This document shows, piece after piece, positions 44,093 through 56,440 of a DNA stretch of 64,000 nt. Made by a program: the position numbers and the translations under genes. Location of the stretch: positions 19,720,259 to 19,784,258 of the forward strand of contig NC_041019.1 in the NCBI RefSeq assembly GCF_004193775.1, in the 5' to 3' direction. The DNA comes from Glycine soja (lineage: Eukaryota; Streptophyta; Magnoliopsida; Fabales; Fabaceae). Under the pieces are notes generated by a model. The model saw only the letters and a program-made list of their open reading frames with translations. It ran no database searches and was not told the origin of the DNA. Position 1 is the first letter of the stretch. Every line of letters begins with the position of its first letter.

Positions 44093-45469
44093 TATGTTAT
44101 GAAACTAGCAAGCATATATTTCGTCACCAACATCCATCTTTTTTGGCTTTTTATGCCATCTAATAGAAAGTAGTAACCATGTAAATTATGGATATCTGTA
44201 TCGTTTAAATGTCATTAAATTTCGAATGAAAACTTGTTCCTTCTTGAATTGGAGAATTACTGCGGAAAACAATTAGTTAACTTTTTCAATTAAAGGATAT
44301 AAGATGTGTTTAAGAATTAAGCAATTAAATGTCGTGTACCTGGAACTATTATAAGGATGTTTTATACATGGTATATGAGCATTTGGGGCTCAAGTGGTGA
44401 AGGTGTGAAGTTGAGTCTAGGATGGTAAATTAAGAAAATTAATTAATATGCTCGTACAAATGCAGGAAATATTACCCGTCTTGTAAAAAAAAAGAAAAAG
44501 AAAAAGAAACTCCCATAAAAAAAGTCCGTTCACTATAGTGTGCACATATAATTTCAATATATTAATTATAGTGAATTTCTCTAGACTTGAACTCATAATT
44601 AGTCAGATGAAGTAGATAATTTCCTTTTAATCAAATTCAACAATAAAACAAGAAAAACTCCCTCTCCATAGCTTGCATTTTTCGTTGCACGCGGTTTGTC
44701 CTATGCGATATGCATGCATTCATCTAAACTTGGATTATTTCTTTAGGGACGTTTGTTTTGTGGATAGTTTTTTTAATCTTGAAAATATTATATCTACCAA
44801 TAAAATATGAGAATATAGTATATTATAAAAAATATGTTTAGTTATCTATTAAAAATGGTTTGAAATATTTTTTATATGTCTAGGAATAATTAAAACATGT
44901 GTTTGTTTGAAAAAATATTTCCTAGGAATATATATAATAATTACTAAAATATTTTTGTAGCACACTTGGTGCATATGAAAACTACCTTATACCATATTCT
45001 AGTAAATTTAGAGATCTGGCAAGCACTCTGCTACTCCAACAAATTTAGAGATATTGTGATTCTGATAAGGGGTTATTTTTCTTAAATACTTCTCAGTTAA
45101 CATAAGTATGCAAAATAAAATTATTTATAACAAAATATTCCTAAATATAAGATTAACACTGAATAATAAGAACAACAACTATGCTATTATTTAAACTACT
45201 GAAATTGTCTATTGAAATAGGAGTATAGGAGGGAAACCCCAAATTTGTTGAGTAACATGCATGAAATTGACACATGAACGAAATTTGTGGGAATGAAAAA
45301 AATTATAGCAAAAATATGAGGGAAATATTAAGAGGGTAGTAAGTAATAAGGAGGATATATGTGTGTTTTTACTCACCATGAGATACTCTTGTTCCATGGG
45401 AATAAATATTTTCTATCTCCTTCATTGGAATTAAACACTGGTTGATGGTTGAATGTGAGATAAAACTTA
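44093..45469. other. AT-rich intergenic DNA
   Basis: No gene is seen. There is a (AAAAAG)n-like run near 44488-44510. No element ends were identified until the MITE at 45478. Confidence 0.4.
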
Positions 45470-45477
45470 CCCAAAAG

Positions 45478-45632
45478 TAGGGGTGGGAATAAGGTCGGTC
45501 TGGCCTACATAAAGCCTGACCTGAACTGACATATTTAATTAAAAGGTTATGCTCAGGCTTTTTTAAAAACCTATTAAATTAAATAGATCAAGCTTAGGCT
45601 TATTAAAAAGTCTTATAAGCCTGATAGATCGG

Positions 45633-45682
<50 letters not shown>

Positions 45683-46098
45683 TTTTTTGGGTACCAATAT
45701 ATAATATTATTTTTTGGATACAATTAATTTTTTTTTTGAAACTATCAGACTTTGATTACACATTACTGCTCCATAACTTCTATTCCTATAATCAAGTAAG
45801 ACTTTAATTATAATTTAGGTCTGAGTCATGTGCCCTTTTATATTCCTCATTATTTTGATTGACTTTCTTTTTTCTTTAACTTTTTTATTACATTCCTATC
45901 CCATAAAATATTAAATATTTATTGTGAAGAAAATTTTTAAAAAGGCTAACAGGTTAGGTTAGGCTTTTAAAAAGGTCAGGCCGAGTCAAGATAAAAGCCT
46001 TTGATAGGCTATAGGCCAGGCTCAGGCCTCAAAGATTCATCGTAGACTAGGCTCAGGCCTTTCAAAGTCTGACCTGACCTGGCATATTCTCACCCCTA
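45478..46098. mobile_element. hAT-type MITE, 621 bp, with 8-bp target duplication
   Basis: Ends are TAGGGGTGGGAATA and TATTCTCACCCCTA, and the element is flanked by CCCAAAAG at 45470-45477 and 46099-46106. An 8-bp duplication with TAGGGG ends is the hAT signature. The interior is built of repeated AGGCCTGA/GGCCAGGC-type words on both sides of a (TA)n tract at 45636-45678. No transposase. Confidence 0.85.
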
Positions 46099-46106
46099 CC
46101 CAAAAG

Positions 46107-46869
46107 TATAATACACTCGGAATTAATTATTTTATTACTTCATAATAAAATATGAGATAAAGTTTTTCCTTATTGTATTCCAAGGGCTAAAAGATTTATC
46201 AGCAAAACAAACATCTCCTTAGGAAAAGGCTTTAAGTCAAAGATTCAATTGATGAACCTCAAATTCAAACTTTTTTTTGTCATTATAATATTAGTGTAGA
46301 ATATCTATTAATTTTCCTAATAACTAATTTTTGCATGTACTAATTCCTAACTCTTATTACATCAACATGTCAAAACTATATAGATATAATTGAGATTTCA
46401 GATGAAATAAAAAATTTGGTAAAAAAATAAAATAAACAATTAATGATTTATTTAGAAAAAATTAAAATAAGTAAGAAAAATAATAAATTAATTGAGACAC
46501 AAACACAAAAAAAGATTCCTTTTAAAAGTGAAGACTTAACTTTATAATATAAAATTGATTAGATCATAATGTGCCGAGAACATTCTAAAGATCTAAAATT
46601 AAATAAAAATCTAAACTTTCGAGTGAGGTTAGTTATAGGATGTTAGTGTGTTCTAAATTTCTACTTAAATTTTTTATATTTACTTTATCATTCAATATTC
46701 GTACCTTAACCCATTCTTTTTGTAACTAAAAAGTAATGAAATTGTGACGATTTCATTCACATGCTACTAGGGGAAACTCCATTTGTGACACATCGACACA
46801 TCGTAGTCTCTCTTAATTAATTTAGAAAATCTAGTCACCTGACCTTAACTCACTGAAACACACTTCAAT
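46107..46869. other. AT-rich intergenic DNA
   Basis: Nothing recognisable between the MITE and the MULE. Confidence 0.4.
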
Positions 46870-46964
46870 TTTAGACTTGGATGTTGCTAGGTGCACCCAG
46901 CATCCTACATGAAAAGACAAAAGTACCCTCAGGTATATTTAATGCAATTTTTGTGCACCCAACT

Positions 46965-47215
46965 CATTCCAATTGATCCGCGTGTGTTATAATGTGATCC
47001 ACATATGTTTCAGTTGATCCGCAAGTTTGTTAAGAATCAAGTTGATCCGCAAGTTACTTACGGATCAACTTGATCCATAATAAATTTACGTATCAACTAC
47101 TCGCGGATCAACTTGATTCATAAGCAACTTGCGGATCAACTTGATCTGTAACAAATTTATGGATCAAGTTGATCCGTAAGCAACTAGCGGATCAAGTTGA
47201 TCCGCAAGAAGCTTT
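46965..47215. repeat. Left subterminal palindrome array of the MULE
   Basis: At least eight copies of GGATCAACTTGATCCG or its inverse-centred form GATCAAGTTGATCCGCAAG lie between 46975 and 47213, each near-palindromic, with TTACTTACGG or TTGCGG spacers. Confidence 0.8.
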
Positions 47216-47389
47216 TATCTTTTTTTATTTATTTTAGAAGGTAATTTTATTTTTGAATATGAATAACATAATATTTGCACGAATTTAAACGTAAAATCAT
47301 TCCAAACATAAAATAACATTACATTAACTTAAACAATATATTATCTTCAACAGAGTGGAAACAAATTAGCATCAAATACTACAACTAAG

Positions 47390-48219
47390 GCATGCTAATT
47401 TTGCAACAAGGACACATTATCTTCCCTTTCTATTATATGCTTACTAAAAACAGCTAAAATTTCTATTGGCCCAAATTTTTTTTAGTAGTTTGAATGCACT
47501 AACACCTTCAGCACGTCATCGTTGGTTTTAAGTTCAATAATTTCGAATTTGATAATTTTATCTGAATACTCATAGTGACTTGGTTGTCGAAAAAACAATC
47601 GTCTTACCGTTTGTATTTCATGAATACCATAAGGGGGAATCCCTTGAGGTGCAACTTACTTGATCAAATCCTTCAGTTCATCCATGGTACATCCGAAAGG
47701 AATGTCAAACTTTTCGGGATTTTTTCCTGTGAACGAGTAACCAACAAACTCATTTTGGCGTGGCATGTTCCACCTCCCATTGTAATAAAGTAGGGCATCA
47801 TGAGTAAGGGTCATAGTAGCTTTAAGTAAGTTTAATATACCATCTGGTATTCTACCAATGGTGCATAATAACTCAATCAAATCAACACGTAAAAATTGAT
47901 GATTACACATTAATAGTGTGTTAACATCATCATCATTTTTGAGTTGCATACATTGAAAGCGAAGATGGTTACCTGTATATGTGAATGGCTGCCAGTAGTA
48001 AATTTCATTCAAATATTGTTCGTCTATTAGCTGGAGGGTATTGTGTATTTTGGTTTTTAACATTTAAAAATCACAAACGTTAGGTACTCGAAAAGGTATT
48101 GGAGTGGAGGTTTGAAAATAAACACCATTGTCGTTGTGAACAATGGAACCATTTGGAAAAATAAAAGCTAATGTGGAATTTACAATTGTCTGACTGCTTG
48201 TTTCTCCTAAGAATGTCAT
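47390..48219 (-). pseudogene. Second MULE gene, function unknown, decayed
   Basis: Starts at ATG 48219 (MTFLGETSSQTIVNSTLAF) and continues in the same frame after a stop at 48066-48064 with IHNTLQLIDEQYLNEIYYWQ, LLCTIGRIPDGILNLL and FTGKNPEKFDIPFGCTMDEL to 47656. After a stop the text continues to about 47390 (GIPPYGIHEIQTVRRLFF, TNDDVLKVLVHSNY). Two sub-blocks share a 'LKxNDDVxxLL' pattern, suggesting an internal repeat of a small fold. I have no functional assignment. It is in the same orientation as the transposase and would be a candidate accessory protein of this MULE family. Confidence 0.6.
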
Positions 48220-48393
48220 ACTTTGTTCAAAGAGTTGAGTTAGGAATGAAAGTTTGATTTTTTATAGTGTTCAGATATGTGATATATATAGATGAGTTTC
48301 AAGATCATTGATTCAATTTTTTAAAATAAATACATACGCATGCACATGGTTTCTGTCTGTGTTGTGAACCACACTAATGACGAGACATGGTAA

Positions 48394-48620
48394 CACGCTT
48401 TATGTTAACACACTTGCATTTCCCAATGTGTAGTCAAGTCTTGCAGTGTCCTCTCACGCTTTATGTTAACACAGTTGCATTACCCAATGTGTAGTCAAGT
48501 CTTACAGTGTCTTGTCATGCTTTATCTTAACACAGTTGCATTTCCCAATGTGTAGTCAAGTTTTACAGTGTCCTGTCATGTTTTATGATAACACGCTTAC
48601 ATTTACCAATGTATTGTCAA
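48394..48620. repeat. 61-bp tandem repeat, about 3.7 copies
   Basis: Units start CA(C/T)G(C/T)TTTATG at 48394, 48455, 48516 and 48577, each with CCCAATGTGTAGTCAAGT and CAGTGTCCTGT. It lies between the two MULE genes, upstream of the second gene on the - strand. Confidence 0.85.
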
Positions 48621-48982
48621 CTCAAACAACGATTTATCATAAATGCGTACTTTATTTTAGTTGCACCATTTATTTTATTTATGAAAAAACAAAAATTGAC
48701 TGATAATTTTTATGTTAACATAAAAAATAAACAAAGAAAGATAATTCTAATGTCAAATTCAAATTCAAAACGATCAATCATTCAAAGGTACATTTTCAAT
48801 CATTTAAGTCAACATAGTCTCTTTTATACATCATGAAGCTTCTATAGTGTTGCATTCTACTAATATATGGTGTTGGCCACTGCCTCACCTGAGGATGACA
48901 ATTGCTAGACCATAACAATGCTATTGGTGATAAAGGACAACGATCTTTTAAATAAATTTGTGTACATGCAAAGAAAAAACTA

Positions 48983-51763
48983 TTAACTCAATCGTACACA
49001 ACTGATTGCATAAATATAAAAAAAATTATATCTACAATGTACCTGAACAAAATGATTGTCATAGACGTGACCGATACAAATCATGTGATGCACCGAAGAA
49101 TCTCTCGATGGTTGACTTCTAAGAGGAAAGAACGTCATGCTTTGTTGGTGAGACAAGGATAAAAGAATTACATTATACCTTGATGCAATCACATATCTCA
49201 TGTCAGTTATATCCATCCACTTATCCATAATGACCTGAATGAAACAAATATAGACGTCAAAGTTAATTTTAAAGCTAAGTCTTAAAAATAAAAAATAAAA
49301 ATCAATTAAATATCGTGGTTAACCCATCAACATGTAGTGACATCCTTAAATCCTCAAATTTGTTCGTGCCACCAAAGAGCTTGATATAGTCTTCTGAAAA
49401 ATTGCCAAGTTCTATAAGCAGATGGGTGCGGACCAACGACCAAGAGTCTTCACCCATACCTAATAAACTGGCAACTGTCTAATATCCACAATTTCCATCA
49501 GCTTTGACATCAACAATATTATCAATGAAGTCGTAGATAAATGGCTGAAATTGATCCAACATAGGCATCATCCTTCTTGGATTGGGTTGGTCTGAAGATG
49601 ATGCACTACGCCTCACTGACGAATTGCTACTTTGTTGAGAATGAAAAACATCTACATACTGCCAGTAAGATGGATCACGCTTTGTTGAACTTGGATTTTT
49701 GTTCATCGGTTTCTTCGATGCACCTTTTGTGTTAACCTTTGCTTGAGGAGGACACATCGAATTTTGATCAAGGTATGCAATCTCCCAAAGCTTAGTCTTC
49801 AGAGCAAACTTACCACAGACATCAAGTTCTTCAAATCTTTTGGATATAGTTTTCATTACTTCCTTGATGCTCACATTGGGCTCAGATAACCCTTGGTCTG
49901 AAAATTGAGTCTCCTCCAGAACATATGGATTGAATCCAGTGGGATGCAACCAACAACATATTTGGATAGCTCACAAGAACAAGGAAGACCGTGTGTGATT
50001 CTCATCACACAACCACAAGTGGAAGGATTCTTGCCAGCATAGTGAACACGCTCAAATTCAACAACAATTTGATTTAAAGCATACCTTGAAACCATTCCAA
50101 GAAGCCTCTTGTATAAGGTTTTTTTGAAGACATGTCCATCGACATGTGTACTTGTTTCAAAGGATGCTCTAATTTCAGTGTGTTGCAGTGTCATCATGTT
50201 GTTCATGGCATCCCAGACATTGCATAAGTCTCCAAGGTTATTCTGTAACACTCTTTTTAAAGTCCACTGAGCAGATTTAACCCTACATTTCAAATACACA
50301 AATAACAATAACATATACAACAATAAAAATCCATCAATTCATCAACGTTAATCGAAATAAGTGAAAATTTTCATACTTGTTTGTTGTTGTGTTCCCTAAG
50401 TGCATCACCTTATTCGTCCACGCAGTAACAAATTTTTCCTTGTGTGGGATTATCCATGTATCCTTGATATAATCAATAAACATTGGCCAAGGTGAAAAAA
50501 CCATTTCAAACCTCTTTAGGCACTCATCAAACTATTGCTCCGAAGGACAATCAACAAGAGTTCCCCAGGCATTCATGACATATTCCCAAGCATTTTTTTG
50601 ACCAATTAACGATTTACATTTGGCCTTCACATTCTTGTTTATGTGAAAGCTGCACAACAAATTTGTACACTCAGGAAATACAGTTTTCACTGCATTCATC
50701 AATGTTAGGTCTCTGTCAGTGACAATAACTTGAGGGAGGACATCACGTCTTAAAAATATACCTCGAAAGCGTTCTAAAGCTCGAACCACATTATTAAGAC
50801 GTTCACCCTCCAAATATGCAAAAGCGGCAGAGAATGTCATCACAGTTGGTGTCACCCCAACAAAATCAAGCAGTGGGAGTCTGTACCTATTTGTTTTGTA
50901 GGTACTGTCTATCAAAAACACCAAATTACATGCGTTGACTAACTTCACTGCATCAGGGTGACACCAAAAGATATGACAAACCACGTCTTCGTCCTTTAAT
51001 CTATGTCAATGAATATATTGATCCCGTTCAAGAAGTTTCATTAGATGCTACATTTTAGTATCACTACCTCTTATGGAAGAACGGTATTCACTTCTTGCAT
51101 TGTATATTTGTTTGATGGTCGTAAAACTATTGGTATTGTGTTCCTTCAGAGTTAGCAGAATGTTTCTTGGTTTCACCATTGACTTTGTCATATCAGCAAT
51201 AAGTGTCTTTTCAGCTTTAGTCAATCGCCCAGCATATGGATGTCCAACTAATGACTTGGTCAATTCATGATTATGAATCCCACACATCAATTTCACCATC
51301 CAGCCTTGTCCTCCAACCATTGGCTTGCCACGAAGCTTGAAGGGACACCCACATTTCCTAGTTCCAGTATCTCTTCAAACAAATTCTTTCTTCCTACACC
51401 TATACTCGCCACTCCTTTCACAGTCAATTAACACAAACGAAGTCCTTCCTCTACTACTAGTGTTTGTGTCAGACCTTATAATCACCGCCACAAATCCGTT
51501 TTCATGAGCAACGGATCGAGCCCACCGTAAAACATCTTCTCGGCTGTCAAACACCTACAAAGCAATCCACATAATTTCAGTTTTCTACAACATATTGATT
51601 TTATTGAATCACTCACAATCATGAACATTATTACCTGAAAAGTATTGAACGCATCAGAACAATCAACATGTGGTTCATTCACACCACATGCTTCTTCATT
51701 TTGATAATCCATATCCACTTCTTCAGACATTATATTGTCATACATCCACTGATCTTTGTCCAT
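48983..51763 (-). pseudogene. MULE transposase with C-terminal OTU protease domain, decayed
   Basis: Exon 1 is 51763-51635 (MDKDQWMYDNIMSEEVDM). The next exon starts 51554 (VFDSREDVLRWARSVAHENG) with the FAR1/WRKY-GCM1-like zinc region CGCPFKLRG ... CGIHNHEL. The DDE transposase core is at 50984-50532 (FLIDSTYKTNRYRLPLLDF, VIVTDRDLTLMNAV, LLCSFHINKNVKAK). A SWIM zinc finger (CGCVMRITHGLPCSC) is near 50000. After a linker come VKADGNCGY (49500-49476) and, after a stop, GEDSWSLVRTHLLIELGNF, then 49228-48983 with IICIGHV-like text and DNHFV: the DGNC cysteine and NHF histidine of an OTU cysteine protease. Stops at about 51374, 51048, 51009, 50532 and 49475 and a frameshift near 49905 make it inactive. 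Confidence 0.8.
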
Positions 51764-51969
51764 CTTAACAATAAATCAAAAGTTTAAACTCACACATACA
51801 ACACATAACCGAAGTATACATAACATACTAAACTATTCATAATAACTCATCATTAGTAAAAAGCCAAAATCTTATTTCATTCTACACGTATAAACAATTC
51901 AAATAAAAAATGACAATACAAACAAAGTAATACTTTAAAAACAAAATGAAGCTTTAAAATTTTAAAAAT

Positions 51970-52265
51970 ATAACCTGTTACGGATCAACTTGATCCGTAA
52001 GTCTCTTGCGGATCAAGTTGATCTGCAGGTAAGTTGCGAATCAAGTTGATCCGCATGTAGATTGCTTGCCTGCAGATCAAGTTGATATGTGCGGATCAAG
52101 TTGATCCGTAAGTAACTTGCAGATCAAGTTGATCCGTAAGTAACTTGCGGATTACTTACGGATCAACTTAATTCGCACGTATCAACTTGATCTGTATCTT
52201 TCAAATTAACATGCTGATCAAGTTGATTCGTACGTAGATTGCGGATCAAGTTGATCCGCACGACT
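51970..52265. repeat. Right subterminal palindrome array of the MULE
   Basis: At least eight copies of CGGATCAAGTTGATCCG-like words at 51982-52260, with spacers TAAGTAACTTG or CAGGTAAGTTG, mirror the left array. They lie upstream of the transposase start. Confidence 0.8.
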
Positions 52266-52600
52266 TGCGGTACACCAGAACGCACACCCAATGCAAATGC
52301 GTACCTCATATACCGCCAACGATCACCGCAACGCTGAACACTGGTACCTTCACCTTCACCGGACCTAACCAAGCGCAACGAAACGAAGAACAACGGCGAA
52401 GCACTTGTGCACGGAAGAATGCCACCGACGGAGAGAATGAGGAAGGAGAGAACGAGGAAGGAGAGAATGAGGAAGCATTGTGCCATTATTTTTAAATATG
52501 TAAAAAGCTTTTTATTACATGCAAGGGCAGTTTGGGAATTTGTTATATTTGTTGGGTGCACTAGCCATGCTGGGTGCACCTAGCAACACCCTTTAGACTT

Positions 52601-53608
52601 TAGTCAGCAAATGTCTCAACGCTTCAAGCTTGGCATCCATATAAATCCGATTTCAACAAGAAATTCACTTCAAATGCATAATATAATTTTACTTATCTAA
52701 GATGAATAAGTGAAAATGTATAAATACATTTACTGTATTGAATTTATAAACCTTATTAATCAATGTCCTAAAAATATTTATTAAAGAATAAAAAATAATT
52801 AAAAACACGGTTGAAATACAATAAAAATACATTAATAATACTTTCTAAAACATCAGTTTTTATCCATTAATCAACATACTTAAAACACTTATTAGAATTT
52901 GTCCTAATCTAACGCATATTATGATATCGACTAACTATAAATTAAAAATAAATACGTTCTTATTTATAGTCAATTTCATATATAAAAAAAACAAATTATA
53001 CTCTCATTCCCTATTTTTTTTAATTACATATAACACCATTTTTTTTATTCCTAGACTAATCCCCTTGATGTTTGAAAAAAATTACCCTAACCCTTAAAAG
53101 ATATCTTGTGCAATCCCAAAAAATCTTAAAATGTGTTAATGTAATTTACTCTTTCAAAAAATAACATAAATTACATTTTTCTGTAACTAGTTCAACTTAT
53201 TGCACGTATGGTATTAGTTAATACTGTAGACTCTTGATTTTGTTGGAATTACTTTAGTCTTCAGGAAATGCAATTATAGAACAGAAAGAAAAAATTAACA
53301 TTTTTTTTCAGAGTATTATTGGACATTTAAACATAATGAGATCATCAGAAGAAATAGCATGCAAAATTTCTTGATCCCACCCTACCCCCTCATGAATGCC
53401 AGAGTTGCTTCTTAGACTACACACCATATCAACCTACATTCTGCAAAACTGAATAAACAATTCACATTATGATCACCACCACCTTCTCCTTACTAAGATC
53501 CCACTGAAAGAAATCATTAATTATACCACTACCTATACCTGATTTCATTCTTTCCTCTCCATTGAGATCATTACCTTCTAAAATCTAAACTTCCTAACTG
53601 TTATATAC
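52601..53608. other. AT-rich intergenic DNA with the NHL gene 3' UTR at its right end
   Basis: No coding frame or element ends were found. The right 100-250 bp should contain the 3' UTR of the NHL gene that ends at 53609. Confidence 0.4.
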
Positions 53609-56440
53609 TCAATACCTGTAACCATAGCCCATGGAACTCATTCTAGACCTAATATTGTGTTCATACATTGACTCCCCATAATCCACAGGCTTGATAACCA
53701 CAGACTCCTGCTTCCTATCCTGCTCCTGCACTGCCCCAAACACTATCTCATTGGTTGTCTCATGGCTCTGCTCGTAGTAAGTGTGAGGGATTGATGAGCG
53801 GTACTGATGGCGATGGTGTTTCTGTTGTTGTTGCTGCTGCTGCTGGAGATCTCCATCCCATCCGCTGTAGAATGCTCGGCTTTGTCGCAGTTGTTGCATT
53901 TTCTCAGCATCCTTGGACATGAAAGGATAGGTTTTTCGAGGGGTTGGGGCCCTTGTGTCGATCGAAGGGGGCTGGTCTTCGTCGGGGATCACAAAACTTT
54001 CCTGCACCGGCCAAGCATTAACTTGCTTCTGAGGTTGCTGGATAAGTGGTTGTCTTTGAAATTGGTATCTCAGGGATTTTCTTCTGAAAGAAGGAAATAA
54101 TCCTCCTATTATCTCCACCATTGATGCACCCGTGTTGGCGAGAAGCTTCCCAAGGGATCCGAAGAAACCTTCTTCCTGCTTGTCAGGTTCATATTCTGAT
54201 GGAATTAAAGGAGGCCTGACAGATTTCAAGGGCTTTTGATATGGACTTGGAGGAACTGAAGATGTTACCATTACTGGAACCTGAGCCTACAAAAAACATG
54301 AGATGGAATGGATTATTGACTCTTTATGAGCTTGCATCTACAGTATCATGAGGCTGTAGTTGCCATCCCATCATCACTATAAAGGTAATGGAAAGTTGAA
54401 AAGTAATAACTTGAATATAGATAAATCTTCCATTATGCAGCTCTCTTTGGGAGTAACATGATGCTTCTCACTGCAAAGTTTTAGAACAGTAGTTCTCAAA
54501 CAATTCAGGATATCTAGTGCATGTTAATTTATTCATGAAGTTCTGTAAGTGGGGAATCATATTCATTAATGACCATTTTAGTTATAACAAGTCTATAATC
54601 AGTCTCATTCAAAGTAATGCATAAGGAACAAGACAAGACTAAGCACTAACTTCCTGGGATGCCACAATTGTACCAAGCCTACGCTGCAGTAATGCTAGCA
54701 TGTAACCAAAGAATCCAGCCCCAACAAGCATTGCAATCCCTGTAACATTGAAGGCAATCAGTCTAAATTTGATTATCAATAACACTTGACAGAATTTCTA
54801 CAGAAATTCATGGTATGATTTAGTTTACCAAGTGGGAATCCACTGCCATACTGATAGGCACAATCATCAAAATGGAGTTGGATCTCCCTAATGGCTCGGT
54901 TTCCTCTGTCTATGACGAGTAGTGAACAGCTACTACCAACATAAACCACATCAAGGTCATCAGAAAATTTAGCTTCTTCACTTGGTCCATCAACATGCCC
55001 CCCTCCACGGTTCCATTTTCCTCCAGCAATTGTGGTGACCCCTGAAATAGAAATCTTACTTCAATAAAAAGTTCCCAAATTCGACTCTAATGTGGTAACA
55101 GTTTTATAATCAAAGATTACCTATCCTATAGTATCATTGCAAGAGTACATACACAGGTTTTGTAACTTCTCTAGAATTTCTAGAAAGAAAAAGTTTATGT
55201 AATGGTACTAAGCAGAGACACAAATGAGAAAAGGATGAAACACCATTTTACCTGAATCACTAATTTTCCTAATTGCCATATTTGTAGTATCTGCAACATA
55301 AATATTTCCTCGGTCATCAACAGTTATCCCCTTTGGATGGTTCATCCTAGCCTCCCTAAGCTTCCCATCAACATGTCCAGAATAACCTTCAGCCGACCCT
55401 GCCACCAGCTTGGGTCTGCTGTCTGCACAATTGCAATGAGCATTATTATGTTCTTCAACTCAAGTTCATAATATAGTATATACATACATGCAAGGAATTT
55501 AACTATCACAGCAATTATATTCAAAAGACAACCCCCATAGACACATAGTTCAAAATGCATTACAATCATGTAATACACACCTTCATTCAGCACATAATCA
55601 TGAACTCAATAGATCTCATTATGTAAATATCAGTCAATATAATGCAATGAAAGGATCAAATTGAAAATGACAACAAGCTAGATATGCTTATAACTAGAGA
55701 TAATCATCATTCCAAATCCAGCAAAAGGCAGCTGAACATCAAATTCTCCGCAACAGCAACAAACATATGATTCTTTTTTTATTTATTTTACCGAAACATC
55801 ACAATCAAACATAGTGAATTTCACCAATCACTTAGAACCACAAGCCACCATCAAAACCACATTGCGACTCACTTACACAAAGAAAGAGAGGATGAAATCC
55901 TATAAATGTTACTATTAGCCGAATCAAGAATGAGAAGCTCCCCATTGGGCAACACCTCCACAGCATAAGGCTCGATCCCAAGCTTGCTTCCATCAAACAC
56001 AGTCTCCACATTGTACCCACTTTCGAACTTCATCATCGACCTGCTCGAAACCGCTGCAAAAAAAAACCCACATTTCAAACCTCAAAACCCACCACCACGC
56101 AGAAGACAAAAACAGAAACACACAAAACCAAAGCCGAAAACTAAACTTGCACCAGATCCATACCAGTCTTGGTGGTGGCCTTGAGCGACCACACCCACTT
56201 GGTGAAAGCAGGCACAGCATTGGAGAGAAACCCATTTACAATCTCTGAAACCACGTAGACACGGAGCTATCTATGAGCAAAAGAAGCAAACTTTGATGAA
56301 ATGGAAGCGAGAGAATGAGCACAAGTGAATCGGGGCTTACTTGCAGGGGAAGTAGTGGAAGGGGCAGCTGAGACATGGAGAGTGGCGAATAGAAGGAGAA
56401 GGTGGAGAGTGAGAACCAGCAAGAGAAGATGCTTACCCAT
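53609..56440 (-). CDS. NHL-repeat domain membrane protein
   Basis: Seven exons on the - strand, 56440-56341, 56244-56164, 56053-55877, 55422-55252, 55041-54829, 54739-54651 and 54286-53609, join in phase through GT-AG introns into 502 aa. Order: signal peptide (residues 1-25, LLLLVLTLHLLLLFATL), SNAVPAFTKWVWSLK, NHL blades starting KFESGYNVETVFDGSKLGI, with LLILDSANSNIYRIS, HVDGKLREARMNHPKGITV, DRGNIYVADT and VTTIAGG, then SSCSLLVIDRGNRAIREI. A transmembrane helix follows (IAMLVGAGFFGYMLALL), then a 225-residue polar tail with an 8-Gln run and the end SSMGYGYRY. NHL repeats form a beta-propeller, here predicted outside the cytosol, with the tail inside. The family is conserved in plants and its role is not well known. 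No defect is seen. Confidence 0.93.

Larger units (their letters stand above)
46879..52591 (-). mobile_element. Full-length MULE (Mutator-like), 5713 bp
   Basis: Ends read GGATGTTGCTAGGTGCACCC on the left and, in reverse complement, GGGTGTTGCTAGGTGCACCC on the right. The element is flanked by a perfect 9-bp duplication TTTAGACTT at 46870-46878 and 52592-52600. Just inside each end is an array of palindromic GATCAAGTTGATC words. Two genes lie on the - strand: a MuDR-type transposase with OTU domain (51763-48983) and an unknown gene (48219-47390). Both have stops, so this copy cannot move by itself, but its ends are intact. Confidence 0.9.

Noticed and set aside
53807..54100. A 97-codon + strand frame
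   Set aside because: Antisense to the last exon of the intact NHL gene, with poly-Leu from the CAG-type Gln repeat.
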